A stretch of DNA of 64,000 nt from Massilia sp. erpn. Lineage in GTDB: Bacteria > Pseudomonadota > Gammaproteobacteria > Burkholderiales > Burkholderiaceae_D. This document shows positions 11,453 through 20,162 of the stretch, piece after piece. The notes beneath the pieces are model-generated. The model did not search any database and had not been told where the DNA came from. It saw only the letters and a program-made list of their open reading frames with translations. Every line of letters begins with the position of its first letter. Within the stretch, counting starts at the first letter, position 1. The stretch spans positions 1,612,001 to 1,676,000 of the forward strand of contig NZ_CP053748.1 in NCBI RefSeq assembly GCF_024400215.1. The letters are read 5' to 3'. Position numbers and translations under genes: made by a program.

Positions 11453-12106
11453 CTATGCGCCGGCGGCTTCCTTGCGGATGGCCGCCAGGCGCGCCACGAA
11501 GGCGGCGGCGTTGGCCGTGACTTCGGCGTAATTGCCTTTCTTCGCCGGCCCCGTCATGCTGCCGCCGATGCCGACGGCGACAGCGCCATACTTGAACCAT
11601 GTGCCCAGGTTTTCCAGCGTCACGCCGCCGGTCGGCATCAGGGCGATATGCGGCAGCGGCGCGCGCAGGGCCGCCACGTAATGCGGGCCGACCGCATCGG
11701 CCGGGAAGACCTTGACGATGTCGGCGCCCGCCTCCGCCGCCTGCACCACCTCGGTCGGCGTCAGCGCGCCCGGCATGGACACGATCTGATAGCGGTTGCA
11801 CAGGCGGATCACGTCCACATTCACATTCGGCGCAATCATGAACTGCGCCCCGGCCAGAATCGCCAGGCGCGCCGTTTCCGTATCCAGCACCGTGCCAGCG
11901 CCAATCAGCACGCGGCCCGCGTGGCGTTCGCACAGGGCCTTGATCACGTCCAGCGCACCGGGCGTGGTGAAGGCCACTTCCAGCGCGCGCACGCCGCCTT
12001 CGATGCAGGCTTCGGCCTGCAGCAAGGCTTCCTGCGCCGAGTCGGCGCGCACGATGGCGACCATGCCCGCTTCGCGGATGGCCTGCAGGACTTCGAGCTT
12101 CATCAT
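11453..12106 (-). CDS. KDPG/KDPGal aldolase (Eda/DgoA type)
   Basis: 217 residues, the usual size for the class I aldolase family that cleaves 2-keto-3-deoxy-6-phospho-gluconate or -galactonate to pyruvate and glyceraldehyde 3-phosphate. Motifs: IREAGMVAIVRADSAQEAL, the phosphate/substrate loop LIGAGTVLD, and the Schiff-base lysine in DIVKVFPADAVGP; MPTGGVTLENLGTW is the late glycine-rich loop. The start overlaps the stop of the kinase gene (ATGA), so the two are co-translated. Which epimer it takes is unclear; 4-hydroxy-2-oxoglutarate aldolase activity is a further family option. Confidence 0.87.
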   Translation of the reverse strand: MMKLEVLQAIREAGMVAIVRADSAQEALLQAEACIEGGVRALEVAFTTPGALDVIKALCERHAGRVLIGAGTVLDTETARLAILAGAQFMIAPNVNVDVIRLCNRYQIVSMPGALTPTEVVQAAEAGADIVKVFPADAVGPHYVAALRAPLPHIALMPTGGVTLENLGTWFKYGAVAVGIGGSMTGPAKKGNYAEVTANAAAFVARLAAIRKEAAGA

Positions 12107-13104
12107 GGCGTCACCAGCTTTCTGGCGCGGGCGACGGCAATCGCACCCAGGCCCGCGAGCTGCGGCTGCAAGTCGTCCGGCACGACCGTGACTTCGCCGG
12201 AGAAGTAATCGTCGTTCTGTACCAGCAGGGCCAAGGCCTGCTTCAGAATCGGCTTGCCGGCGATGATGACGTCGATGCCGGGCCGCATGCGGATGGCATT
12301 GCTGTTCTTCAGCGTCAGCAGGTCCGCGCCCAGCACGGCGCCCAGCAGGAAATTGGCGCGGTCGTTGCGCTGGTAGATGGTGAACTGGTCCAGGGTGCGC
12401 ACATTGAAGCAGGCACGCCCCAGGCCGATGCGCTTGGCCAGCTCCGCGCCGGCCAGCAGCATCTCGGGGTTGATCTCGGTGGCGAAATCGCGGTCCAGCG
12501 AATCGGCCAGGATCGTATTGTGGGTGATGATGTGCAGCAGTTCGCCGGACAAGGTGGTGACGCAGCCGGTGATCTTGTTATTGCCATCGATGCAGACGAA
12601 CTTCGAATGCGATCCCGGCATGATCAACATGGCCGGGCCGCGCAGCGACAAGCGCTCGATCAGGCCCATGACCTCGACCTCTTCGCCGCGCATCATGTCC
12701 ATCTCTTCGCAGTTGTGCAGCCCGATATTCTCCACATCATTGCGCACACCGGGAACAAACCAGATAGGCTTGCTGAAAATATGCGGCAGCAGCTCGCACT
12801 CCATGCCCTGCGCCAGATCGGCGATGCCGGCGGGCGCCAGCACATGCGGAATCTCGTGCAGGCCGACATTCGAGGTGATCATGCCCGAAGCGAGCACCAG
12901 GTCCACCTCGTCCGGCGTGGCCCGGCCTTTTTCCAGCGCGGCGGCGATCGTATCGCGCACCGCTTCATCGAGCTTGCTACGGCTGCCGGTGATGGCGGTG
13001 TCGCGCACCCCCACCTGGGTGGCGGCCACACTGACCGCCTTGCCATCGCGCCAAAGCGTGATGCGGGTATTCGTCGTGCCGGTATCGATCGTCAATATCT
13101 TCAT
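12103..13104 (-). CDS. dgoK: 2-dehydro-3-deoxygalactonokinase-type kinase (DgoK family)
   Basis: 333 residues of the DgoK family, an ASKHA-fold kinase: phosphate-1 loop MKILTIDTGTTNTRITLW at the N-terminus, and MLIMPGSHSKFVCIDGN in the middle. It should phosphorylate 2-keto-3-deoxygalactonate, or the gluco epimer, at O6 to feed the aldolase encoded directly downstream with a 4-bp overlap. No galactonate dehydratase (DgoD) is present, so its substrate probably comes from another source; the fold-III PLP enzyme at 15732-17054 is my candidate supplier. It is transcribed away from the LysR gene across 296 bp. Confidence 0.86.
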   Translation of the reverse strand: MKILTIDTGTTNTRITLWRDGKAVSVAATQVGVRDTAITGSRSKLDEAVRDTIAAALEKGRATPDEVDLVLASGMITSNVGLHEIPHVLAPAGIADLAQGMECELLPHIFSKPIWFVPGVRNDVENIGLHNCEEMDMMRGEEVEVMGLIERLSLRGPAMLIMPGSHSKFVCIDGNNKITGCVTTLSGELLHIITHNTILADSLDRDFATEINPEMLLAGAELAKRIGLGRACFNVRTLDQFTIYQRNDRANFLLGAVLGADLLTLKNSNAIRMRPGIDVIIAGKPILKQALALLVQNDDYFSGEVTVVPDDLQPQLAGLGAIAVARARKLVTP

Positions 13105-13400
13105 TTGATTTGAATAAAAAATTAAATGGCAGGCACCGTTATATTCAAGCTCAATATTATCGCCATTATTACCTTTTCAAATATAACCGTTTCCCGCCAA
13201 TTGCGACAGCGACGAATATTAAGGCAGTCGTTCAAAAAAAATTAAGGTGACTCAAGCCTTTGATTTTATGCGCTTTCACGCCTTGCATTGGCATGTTTCA
13301 GCGCGCCCCGCACACAATTTCAATAATGGAATTGTGAAATTCATTTGATCTGGGTTATTATTGATACCGATTGCTCCACGATTATCAATATAACAGCAAT
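13105..13400. promoter_or_regulatory. AT-rich divergent control region dgoK/LysR
   Basis: These 296 bp separate the divergent kinase and LysR genes and are much richer in AT than the flanks. They contain an inverted repeat CACAATT...AATTGTG (13313-13336) about 65 bp before the LysR start. This is a plausible LysR-type site for autoregulation or control of dgoK. No small gene was seen here. Confidence 0.45.
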
Positions 13401-14294
13401 ATGGCACGCAAGCTCCCCCCGCTTAATTCACTGCGCGTATTTGAAACGGCTGCCCAGCGCCTGAGCTTCACGCGCGCGGCGGAAGAGCTGTGCGTGACCA
13501 CGGCGGCGGTCAGCCACCAGATCAAACTGCTGGAAGACCACCTGGGCATCAAGCTGTTTGTGCGCACCAATAATGTGCTGGCCCTGACCGTGGCGGGCGA
13601 ACGCTATCTGCCGCGCGTGCGCGAAGCGTTCCGCGCCCTGGCCCAGGCCACCGATGAACTGATGGACGAGAACAACGCGGTGCTGAAGGTGGCGGTGGCG
13701 CCAACCTTCGGCGCGAAGTGGCTGGTGCCGCGCCTGTACCGCTTTCTGGCCCAGCATCCCGAGATCCGCGTCGAAATCAATACCGACGGCGAACGCAATT
13801 ACCGCAACAGCGACATCACCATCGATTCGCGCCGCGCCGGCTTTGCCGATCTCAGTGTCGAACCTTTCCTGTCCACGGGCCTGATCCCGGTGTGCAGCCC
13901 GGAGCTGAAGGCGCGCATCCGCACGCCTTCCGATCTGGCCAGCGTCACGCTGCTGCATGAAGTCAGTCCGCTCAACGACGCCGACTATCCCAACTGGGAA
14001 GAGTGGCTGTCGGCGGCGGGCGTGGGCGATGTCGACGTGCGCCAGGGCTTGGTGTTCTCGCAGGCGCTGATGGCGCTGCAGGCGGCCATTGACGGCCAGG
14101 GCGTGGCGCTGGCCCAGCGCCTGCTGATCGATTACGACGTGGCGGCGGGCCGCCTGGTGCGCCTGTTCGATATTGCCACGCCGCTGCGCCTGCACTACTA
14201 CCTGATCCACGCGCCGGAAACGCGCAAGAACCCGGCCTTCCAGGCCTTCCGCAGCTGGCTGCTGGCCGAGTTGAATCATTCCGCCGGCGAGTAG
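13401..14294 (+). CDS. LysR family transcriptional regulator, GcvA-like
   Basis: 297 residues from ATG 13401. The first 60 carry the LysR winged helix-turn-helix (LPPLNSLRVFETAAQRLSFT, then TTAAVSHQIKLLEDHLG). The remainder is the periplasmic-binding-like effector domain, with the GcvA-subgroup appearance (KVAVAPTFGAKWLVPRLYRF). A TTG at 13371 would add ten residues, but the MARKLPPLN start is typical of the subgroup. It is placed centrally between the two arms of the catabolic locus, and its 3' end overlaps the D-aminoacylase stop by 19 bp. It is the likely pathway-specific regulator; its effector is unknown. Confidence 0.88.
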   Translation: MARKLPPLNSLRVFETAAQRLSFTRAAEELCVTTAAVSHQIKLLEDHLGIKLFVRTNNVLALTVAGERYLPRVREAFRALAQATDELMDENNAVLKVAVAPTFGAKWLVPRLYRFLAQHPEIRVEINTDGERNYRNSDITIDSRRAGFADLSVEPFLSTGLIPVCSPELKARIRTPSDLASVTLLHEVSPLNDADYPNWEEWLSAAGVGDVDVRQGLVFSQALMALQAAIDGQGVALAQRLLIDYDVAAGRLVRLFDIATPLRLHYYLIHAPETRKNPAFQAFRSWLLAELNHSAGE

Positions 14295-15754
14295 CGTTCT
14301 TCCTGCCGCCGCAGCACACGGCCATGGCGCGCCGCTGCCGGCACGCCGCCTTCCAGCGCCACTTCCCCGTTCACCAGCACGCAGACGATGCCGGCCGCCG
14401 CTTGTTTCGGCTGGGCGAAACTGGCGCGGTCGGCCACCGTCGCCGGATCGAACAGCACCAGATCGGCCCAGCAACCGACGGCGACACGGCCGCGCTGTTT
14501 CAGGCCGAAAGTGTCAGCCGAGAGGCTGGTCATGCGGCGGATGGCTTCCGGCAGCGTAAACAGCTGCTCCTCGCGGCAGTAGTGGCCCAGCACGCGCGGG
14601 AAGCTGCCCCACAAGCGCGGATGGGGATGGGCGTCGTGCGGCAGGCCGTCAGAGCCAATCATGGTATGTGGATAGGACAGCACGCGCCGCACATCATCCT
14701 CGCGCATCTGGAAATACACGGCGCCGGCCGGATGCAGGCGGCGCGCCGCTTCCTTCTGGTCCACGCCCCATTCGGCGGCGATATCCGAGAGATCGCGGCC
14801 CGCCATCTGCGGGTGGGCCTGCGACCAGCTGACCATGATGCGGATCACGCCATCCACGTAATCGGGATCGAGCACGGTGGAACCGGCCACATAGGGATAG
14901 GCATCAAGGCCCACGGCCTGCGTACGGCGGCGCTCCGTGATCAGGGCCAGCGTCTCGCTGCTGCGGCCCCAGTTGGCGGGACCGGCGCATTTGTGGTGCG
15001 ACAGCACCACCGGCAGGCGCGCCGCGCGGCCCGCGTCACAGGCTTCGTTGAGCGCATCGATCACGCCATCGTATTCGTCGCGGATATGCGAGGTGTAGAT
15101 GCCGCCATGTTCGGCCACCACGCTGGCGAGGGCAATCACCTCGTCGTTGTTGGCATGGCTGCTGGTCTTGTAGAACAGGCCGGAACTGAAGCCGAGCGCG
15201 CCGGCACGTATGCCTTCATCGAGCAGGGCGCGCATGGCGTCGATCTCCTGCGCCGTGGCGGGCGCCTCGGTGTCGCGCATGGCGTTCACGCGCAAGGTCG
15301 AGTGGCCAACCAGCATGCCGACATTGACGGCGGGCCGCGCATCCTGCACCGCGCTGGCATACTCCGCCACGCTGGCATAGCGGTAATCGGGCTGGGTGCC
15401 GATCAGCGACAGCGGTGCAGGCGGCGCCATCGTGGCCTGCCACGGCGCGAGGCTGATGCCGCAATTGCCGGTGATGACGGTGGTGACACCCTGGGTCAGT
15501 TTGGGCAGCATGGCTGGGGAATCCAGTACCTGCCGGTCGTCATGAGTGTGGACGTCGATGAAGCCGGGAGCCAGGGCCAGACCTTGCGCATCGATCAGGC
15601 GCGCGCCGGGCGGCGCTTGCAGCGATCCGGCGGCGGCGATGGCGGCGATGCGGCCTGCGCGCAGCGCCACGTCGGCGAGGTAGGCTGGACTGCCGCTGCC
15701 GTCGTAGACCTCGGCGTTGCGGATCAGCAGATCAGAAGAAGGTGTTGATGGCAT
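14276..15754 (-). CDS. N-acyl-D-amino-acid deacylase (D-aminoacylase family)
   Basis: 492 residues of the amidohydrolase-superfamily D-aminoacylase group. GFIDVHTHDD carries the metal ligands His69 and His71, and GNCGIS has Cys98, the additional ligand known in this family; GSDGLPHDAHPHPR near the end holds the late Asp. The annotated reaction is removal of the acyl group from N-acyl-D-amino acids. ATG 15754 is chosen; it overlaps the preceding gene by 23 bp, and ATG 15772 is possible. In this context N-acetyl-hexosaminate, formally an N-acetyl D-amino acid, is a reasonable substrate. Last gene of the six-gene operon. Confidence 0.87.
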   Translation of the reverse strand: MPSTPSSDLLIRNAEVYDGSGSPAYLADVALRAGRIAAIAAAGSLQAPPGARLIDAQGLALAPGFIDVHTHDDRQVLDSPAMLPKLTQGVTTVITGNCGISLAPWQATMAPPAPLSLIGTQPDYRYASVAEYASAVQDARPAVNVGMLVGHSTLRVNAMRDTEAPATAQEIDAMRALLDEGIRAGALGFSSGLFYKTSSHANNDEVIALASVVAEHGGIYTSHIRDEYDGVIDALNEACDAGRAARLPVVLSHHKCAGPANWGRSSETLALITERRRTQAVGLDAYPYVAGSTVLDPDYVDGVIRIMVSWSQAHPQMAGRDLSDIAAEWGVDQKEAARRLHPAGAVYFQMREDDVRRVLSYPHTMIGSDGLPHDAHPHPRLWGSFPRVLGHYCREEQLFTLPEAIRRMTSLSADTFGLKQRGRVAVGCWADLVLFDPATVADRASFAQPKQAAAGIVCVLVNGEVALEGGVPAAARHGRVLRRQEERYSPAE

Positions 15755-17054
15755 GGTGCACGGTGTAGTCATCGTCCACTGCCAGCAGCAGCGTCCATTT
15801 ATCGAAAGTGGTACAGGGGTGGGAAATGCCGCAGCCGACCAGATCGCCCACCTGCAGCGATTCGCATAGCGCATGGCCTTCCGGCAGGCGCAGATAGGCA
15901 TGCTGGTCGTTCATCTTCTCGATGCGCGCGCCTTCGGGCAAAGCCTGCGGCTTGGCGTCGCCGGGACGGTGGGCCAGCAGGGGCAATGGCAGGTCGATAT
16001 CGTAGGAAGCATCGCGCTTGCCCATGGATAGAATCGCCAACGTCGGCTCGGGACGCGACAGCACCACGCTCCATACTTCCAGCGCGGGCAGCAGGCCGTC
16101 CTTCAGCACCGCGCCTTCGCGCTCGCCCAGCTCCTGCGTCAGGCCGTGGTAAAAGCCATGGTCATTGGTCAGGTAGCAGCCGCTGCGCAGCACCGGCAGC
16201 ACGGGACGCGACAGGCCATCGATGCGCGAGAAACCGCGCGCCACCAGGTCGAAATAGGCAGAGCCGCCGGCGGAAAGCAGAATCTGCGTTCCGCCGAACA
16301 GGCCTTCCTTGTCGGCCTGGCGCACGATCTCCACGATCTGTGCGACGAAGGCGGATACCGCCTCCACATCGGCCGCGCGGTCATGGCTGACCAGCAGGCC
16401 TTCATAGCCTTCGATGCCGGCCAGCTCCAGCCCCGGCGCCTGCGCCACGGCACGCGCCAGCTCCAGCACCTGTTGCGCGCTGCGGCAGCCGGCGCGCTTG
16501 CCGGCGATGCCCAGCTCCACCAGCAGCGGCAAGGGGCGCTGCAAACCGCTGTGCTGCACCGCCTGCGACAGGCGGGCCACGCCTTCGGCCGAATCGACCA
16601 GGGCGAAGAACTCGAAGCCCGCGTCTTCCTTCATCAGATGCAGCACGGCGCGGATATCGGCCGGCGCCACCAGCTCATTGGCCAGCAGCACGCGGCGCAC
16701 GCCGAAGCGGTAAGCGATCTGCACCTGGCTGATGGTGGCCAGCGTGATGCCCCAGGCGCCATTGCCCAGTTGGGCGCCGAACAGCTGGGGGCTCATGGTG
16801 GTCTTGCCATGCGGCGCCAGCACCGCACCGTAGCGCTGGCAGAAGCGCTGCATCCAGTCCAGATTGTGCTGCAGGGCCGACTGCTTCAGCACAGCCACGG
16901 GGAAGCTGGTATCGCCCGCCAGCACATTCCAGCGCTGTACGCCGATGGCGCCCTGGCGCAGTGGTTCCGTGATGGGCAAGCCCTTCACGCCCGGTTGCAG
17001 CAATTGCTCTTCAAGGGAAGCGAGCGCCAGCCCGCCGTCAGGCAGCTTGTTCAT
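15732..17054 (-). CDS. Fold-type III PLP amino-acid deaminase (D-serine dehydratase / D-threonine aldolase-like)
   Basis: 440 residues. An alanine-racemase-like N-terminal barrel carries the PLP lysine Lys84 in [12 protein letters not shown]-terminal beta domain carries the metal-binding HxC motif as H412-P-C414, as in eukaryotic-type D-serine dehydratases. These metal-dependent enzymes act on D-configured beta-hydroxy-alpha-amino acids. D-glucosaminate is such a compound, and known bacterial D-glucosaminate dehydratases are PLP enzymes whose aldolase side activity was reported to need manganese (from memory). ATG 17054 gives the MNKLPDGG start and overlaps the ATPase gene by 17 bp; the frame upstream of it lies inside that gene. 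Natural substrate not proven. Confidence 0.83.
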   Translation of the reverse strand: MNKLPDGGLALASLEEQLLQPGVKGLPITEPLRQGAIGVQRWNVLAGDTSFPVAVLKQSALQHNLDWMQRFCQRYGAVLAPHGKTTMSPQLFGAQLGNGAWGITLATISQVQIAYRFGVRRVLLANELVAPADIRAVLHLMKEDAGFEFFALVDSAEGVARLSQAVQHSGLQRPLPLLVELGIAGKRAGCRSAQQVLELARAVAQAPGLELAGIEGYEGLLVSHDRAADVEAVSAFVAQIVEIVRQADKEGLFGGTQILLSAGGSAYFDLVARGFSRIDGLSRPVLPVLRSGCYLTNDHGFYHGLTQELGEREGAVLKDGLLPALEVWSVVLSRPEPTLAILSMGKRDASYDIDLPLPLLAHRPGDAKPQALPEGARIEKMNDQHAYLRLPEGHALCESLQVGDLVGCGISHPCTTFDKWTLLLAVDDDYTVHHAINTFF

Positions 17055-18129
17055 GGGGATGATCCTGGTTGAGTCGCGCCCCGGTGGCGCTGTCGAAATA
17101 GTGTAGACGCGTTTCCGGCAACAGCAGCGAGAGCGCATCGCCCGGCTGCACGGCCAGCCGTCCGGCGGCGGCCACGCACAGCGGCTGGCCGCCCAGCTTC
17201 GCATACAGATGGGTTTCGGCGCCGGTCGGCTCGACCACCTCCACGCTCACGCGCACCTCGCCCTGTCCGGCGACAATGTGCTCGGGACGGATGCCAAGCG
17301 TGACGCGGCTGCCATGTTCGATGCCCGCTGCCTGCACATGGATGCGCGTGCCGTCGGCGCAGACCAGGCTTGCGCCGTATGTCTCACGCTGGATTTCACC
17401 TTCGATGAAATTCATGCCGGGCGAGCCGATAAATCCCGCCACGAAAAGATTGGCAGGACGATCGTACAGCTCCAGCGGCGCGCCCACCTGCTCGATACGG
17501 CCCGCATTCATCACCACGATGCGGTCGGCCATGGTCATGGCCTCGATCTGGTCGTGGGTGACGTAGATGATGGTGTTTTTCAGGCGCTGGTGCAGAGCCT
17601 TGATCTCGGTGCGCATCTGCACGCGCAGCTTGGCATCCAGGTTCGACAGCGGTTCGTCGAACAGGAACAGCGCCGGCTCGCGCACGATGGCGCGGCCCAT
17701 GGCCACGCGCTGCCGCTGGCCGCCGGACAGGGCGCGCGGCAGGCGCTCCAGATACGGCGTCAGATTCAGCATGCGCGCCGCCGCTTCGATGCGCGGGCGG
17801 AAGCTCGATTCCGGCTCCTTGCGCAGGCGCGGGCCGAAAGCGATGTTTTCGTACACCGACAGATGCGGATACAAGGCGTAACTCTGGAACACCATGCCGA
17901 TATTGCGCTGCTGCGGCGGCAGCTCATTGGCGCGCTTGCCGTCGATCAGCAAGGTGCCGCCGCTGATATCTTCAAGTCCCGCCACCATGCGCATCAGCGT
18001 GGTTTTGCCGCAGCCGCTGGGACCGACCAGCACAATGAACTCGCCGTGCGCGATGCGCAGGTCGACGCCATGCACCACCTGGTTATCGCCGTAGCGCTTG
18101 AAAATACCCTGGAGCTGAACGGTTGCCAT
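17038..18129 (-). CDS. ugpC: ABC importer ATPase (UgpC/MalK type)
   Basis: 363 residues with Walker [10 protein letters not shown] (36-44), Q-loop [20 protein letters not shown], signature [14 protein letters not shown], Walker [15 protein letters not shown] and the switch His in VTHDQ. A C-terminal TOBE-type regulatory region follows (about 235-350). It energises carbohydrate-uptake-1 importers. No permease is adjacent; the permease pair and binding protein at 8024-10985 lack an ATPase, so this is their probable partner. The gene lies 12 bp after the SDR stop and overlaps the next gene, so it is co-translated within the operon. The gene symbol is a family name and does not imply glycerol-3-phosphate transport. 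Confidence 0.91.
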   Translation of the reverse strand: MATVQLQGIFKRYGDNQVVHGVDLRIAHGEFIVLVGPSGCGKTTLMRMVAGLEDISGGTLLIDGKRANELPPQQRNIGMVFQSYALYPHLSVYENIAFGPRLRKEPESSFRPRIEAAARMLNLTPYLERLPRALSGGQRQRVAMGRAIVREPALFLFDEPLSNLDAKLRVQMRTEIKALHQRLKNTIIYVTHDQIEAMTMADRIVVMNAGRIEQVGAPLELYDRPANLFVAGFIGSPGMNFIEGEIQRETYGASLVCADGTRIHVQAAGIEHGSRVTLGIRPEHIVAGQGEVRVSVEVVEPTGAETHLYAKLGGQPLCVAAAGRLAVQPGDALSLLLPETRLHYFDSATGARLNQDHPHEQAA

Positions 18130-18141
18130 GTGATGGATGCC

Positions 18142-18909
18142 TTAAAAATCTTCCAGCGTGAGTTCCTGCGCCATCACGCGGTTGCCCGCCATCAGGCCAC
18201 CATCGACCGGCAGCACCACGCCGGTGATCACGCGCGCGGCTGAGGAGGACAGGAACAGCGCCGCATCGGCGATATCGTCCGGCGTGGCGAAGTCGCCCAG
18301 AGGGTACCACTTCTTCAGCTTCTCCAGGATTTGCGGATCCTTGTCCACGCGCGCCTGCCAGGCCTGGGTTTTCACCGTGCCGGGACAGACGATGTTCGCG
18401 CGCACGCCGCGCCGGCCGCTTTCCAGCGCCAGCGCCTTGGTATAGCTCACCAGCGCCGCCTTGGCCGCGCTGTAAGCAGGATGGCCCAGCGCCGTCAGGC
18501 CGTTGACGGAGCCGATCAGCACGATGCAGCCCTGGCCGCGCTCCAGCATCGCCGGACGCACCGCCTCCACCGTGTTATAGGTACCGTGCAGGTTCAAGTT
18601 GATATCCGCATGCCAGGATTCCGGCGTGGTCGCCGCCAGCGTGGAGCAGGCGGCGGCACCCGCATTCGCCACCAGCACATCGACCGCGCCGTGCCGGGCC
18701 ACCGCCGCATGCACGGCAGCCTTGGTGGCGGCCGCGTCGGTGATATCGGCCTGCAGCGGCGTGCAATTGGCGATGGACGCCGCCAGCTCGGCCAGCTGCT
18801 GCGCGTCGCGGTCCAGCGCCAGCACATGGTCGCCCTGCGCCGCAAAACGTTCGCACAGGACGCGCCCGATACCGCCACAGGCGCCGGTGATAAGGACTAC
18901 GCGGCTCAT
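18142..18909 (-). CDS. SDR family oxidoreductase
   Basis: 255 residues of a classical short-chain dehydrogenase. The cofactor glycine motif is TGACGGIG (8-15), with NAGA in strand 4, and the catalytic Ser, Tyr and Lys lie in GSVNGLTALGHPAYSAAKAA. An Asp follows strand 2 (LALDRDA), which favours NAD over NADP. It might oxidise the anomeric carbon of a (N-acetyl)hexosamine or another sugar hydroxyl and thereby feed the pathway. The start codon overlaps the stop of the upstream gene (ATGA). Substrate unassigned. Confidence 0.85.
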   Translation of the reverse strand: MSRVVLITGACGGIGRVLCERFAAQGDHVLALDRDAQQLAELAASIANCTPLQADITDAAATKAAVHAAVARHGAVDVLVANAGAAACSTLAATTPESWHADINLNLHGTYNTVEAVRPAMLERGQGCIVLIGSVNGLTALGHPAYSAAKAALVSYTKALALESGRRGVRANIVCPGTVKTQAWQARVDKDPQILEKLKKWYPLGDFATPDDIADAALFLSSSAARVITGVVLPVDGGLMAGNRVMAQELTLEDF

Positions 18910-20162
18910 GATGCGCTCCGATCGAAATGGTGAAGGGCCGCGCCCAGCGCATCCAGACGTTCACTGCGCAGCAAGCCATGGTTATAAAACGCGAAATCGC
19001 GGATGCCCAGCGCCGCCAGTCCCGCCAGCGCCTGCGGCAATTGCGCCCCATCGCCCAGGTCCGGCGCCCCCGGCCGCAAAATCGCCCGCACTTTCACGGC
19101 TGAGCCCATGTCCGATTTGGGGTCAGACCCCAAGGTGGACACGGACTCGCCCGTAGTGGGCAGGCGGCGCAGGGTGTCGTGGGCGTCGGCGATGACGCGG
19201 GCGGCGTCGGCTTCGTAGAAGGGGACTTCGAGCCAGTCGGCTGCTGCCGCCAGGGCGCGCAGGTCGCTGCCTTCGATCCAGCTTTGGGCAGTGGGGCGCT
19301 GCACGGTCGGGATCACGGCCAGTTGCACGCCCGCTGGCAGTCCGGCGCGGATGGTGCTTACCACTTCAGTCACCACTGCCTGGCGCTGGCGGATGTAGGC
19401 GGCCAGCTCCTGGTCGTCCAGCAGGTCGGCGGCGAGCCAGGCGGCGGCTTGCGCTTCGATGGCGTCGACCGGAGCTTTCAGGTAGGCGTCGATGCGGCCG
19501 GCGATGCGCTGGCGCAGGCCGGCGCCGTCGATGCCGGCATCACCTGCGGCTTTGACGCAGGCGTCGCAGAAGCACAGGCCGAGCATGGTGTCTAGCCAGA
19601 CATTGCTGCGCAGCTGGGCAAATTCGTGGTGGTAGCCGTGGGCATAGGGCAGCCAGCCCGGGGTTTCCAGCACCACGCTGCGCACGCCCTGTCTGGCGGC
19701 GTCGCATGCGAGCGCCACGGCGTATTCGAATACCGCCGGCTGTGCTGGACACAGGCTGTAGACATAGCTGTCGCCAAAGGCATTGCGCGCCGTGTACTGT
19801 GGATAGGCCGCGCCCAGGCGGCTGTTATGCAGCAGCACCGTCCACGCATGCACGTTCAGGCGGCCATCGTCGGCCAGCTCGGCGAAAAGCCGGCGCAGGG
19901 CCGGATCGGAATGCGGCTGGGCGCGCAGTTCACCATAGCGCTGGTGATCGGGATCGAAATAGACCACGCCATCTTCCGGGAAGACGACGCGGCCGCCGCT
20001 GCGCGCATTCGGGCGCAGGAATTTGCCGGCGTGATAGCTGGCCGCCAGCGTCACGCCATTCAGGCCGCGCTCCAGCGTCTTGGCGATGAAGGCGGGCACG
20101 CCCTCTTCCGCCACGTCCCATGGATAGGCGTACAGCGATCGGTATGCCGAAGTTTTCTTCAT
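18906..20162 (-). CDS. Unrecognised protein, probably TIM-barrel glycoside-hydrolase-like
   Basis: 418 residues from ATG 20162, which overlaps the GH31 stop (TAATG). I do not recognise the family with certainty. The opening (SLYAYPWDVAEEGVPAFIAK, then LERGLNGVTLAASYHAGKF) and later strands such as VHAWTVLLHNS and SVVLETPGWLPYAHG look like a beta/alpha barrel of the kind found in uncharacterised glycoside hydrolases. A Cys-rich CFCDAC motif lies mid-protein. No signal peptide, so it is presumably cytoplasmic. Near the C-terminus the coding sequence contains an imperfect GTCC...GGAC palindrome (19110-19140), read in frame as STLGSDPKSDM. Its role in the operon is open; a sugar-processing step is an inference from context. 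Confidence 0.6.
   Translation of the reverse strand: MKKTSAYRSLYAYPWDVAEEGVPAFIAKTLERGLNGVTLAASYHAGKFLRPNARSGGRVVFPEDGVVYFDPDHQRYGELRAQPHSDPALRRLFAELADDGRLNVHAWTVLLHNSRLGAAYPQYTARNAFGDSYVYSLCPAQPAVFEYAVALACDAARQGVRSVVLETPGWLPYAHGYHHEFAQLRSNVWLDTMLGLCFCDACVKAAGDAGIDGAGLRQRIAGRIDAYLKAPVDAIEAQAAAWLAADLLDDQELAAYIRQRQAVVTEVVSTIRAGLPAGVQLAVIPTVQRPTAQSWIEGSDLRALAAAADWLEVPFYEADAARVIADAHDTLRRLPTTGESVSTLGSDPKSDMGSAVKVRAILRPGAPDLGDGAQLPQALAGLAALGIRDFAFYNHGLLRSERLDALGAALHHFDRSAS
19110..19140. repeat. GTCC...GGAC palindrome inside a coding sequence
   Basis: Two 15-nt arms, TTGGGGTC and GACCCCAA at their cores, flank a single A with three mismatches. The outer GTCC/GGAC ends resemble those of the palindromes after minE and prfA. 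It is read in frame by the host gene. Confidence 0.6.
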
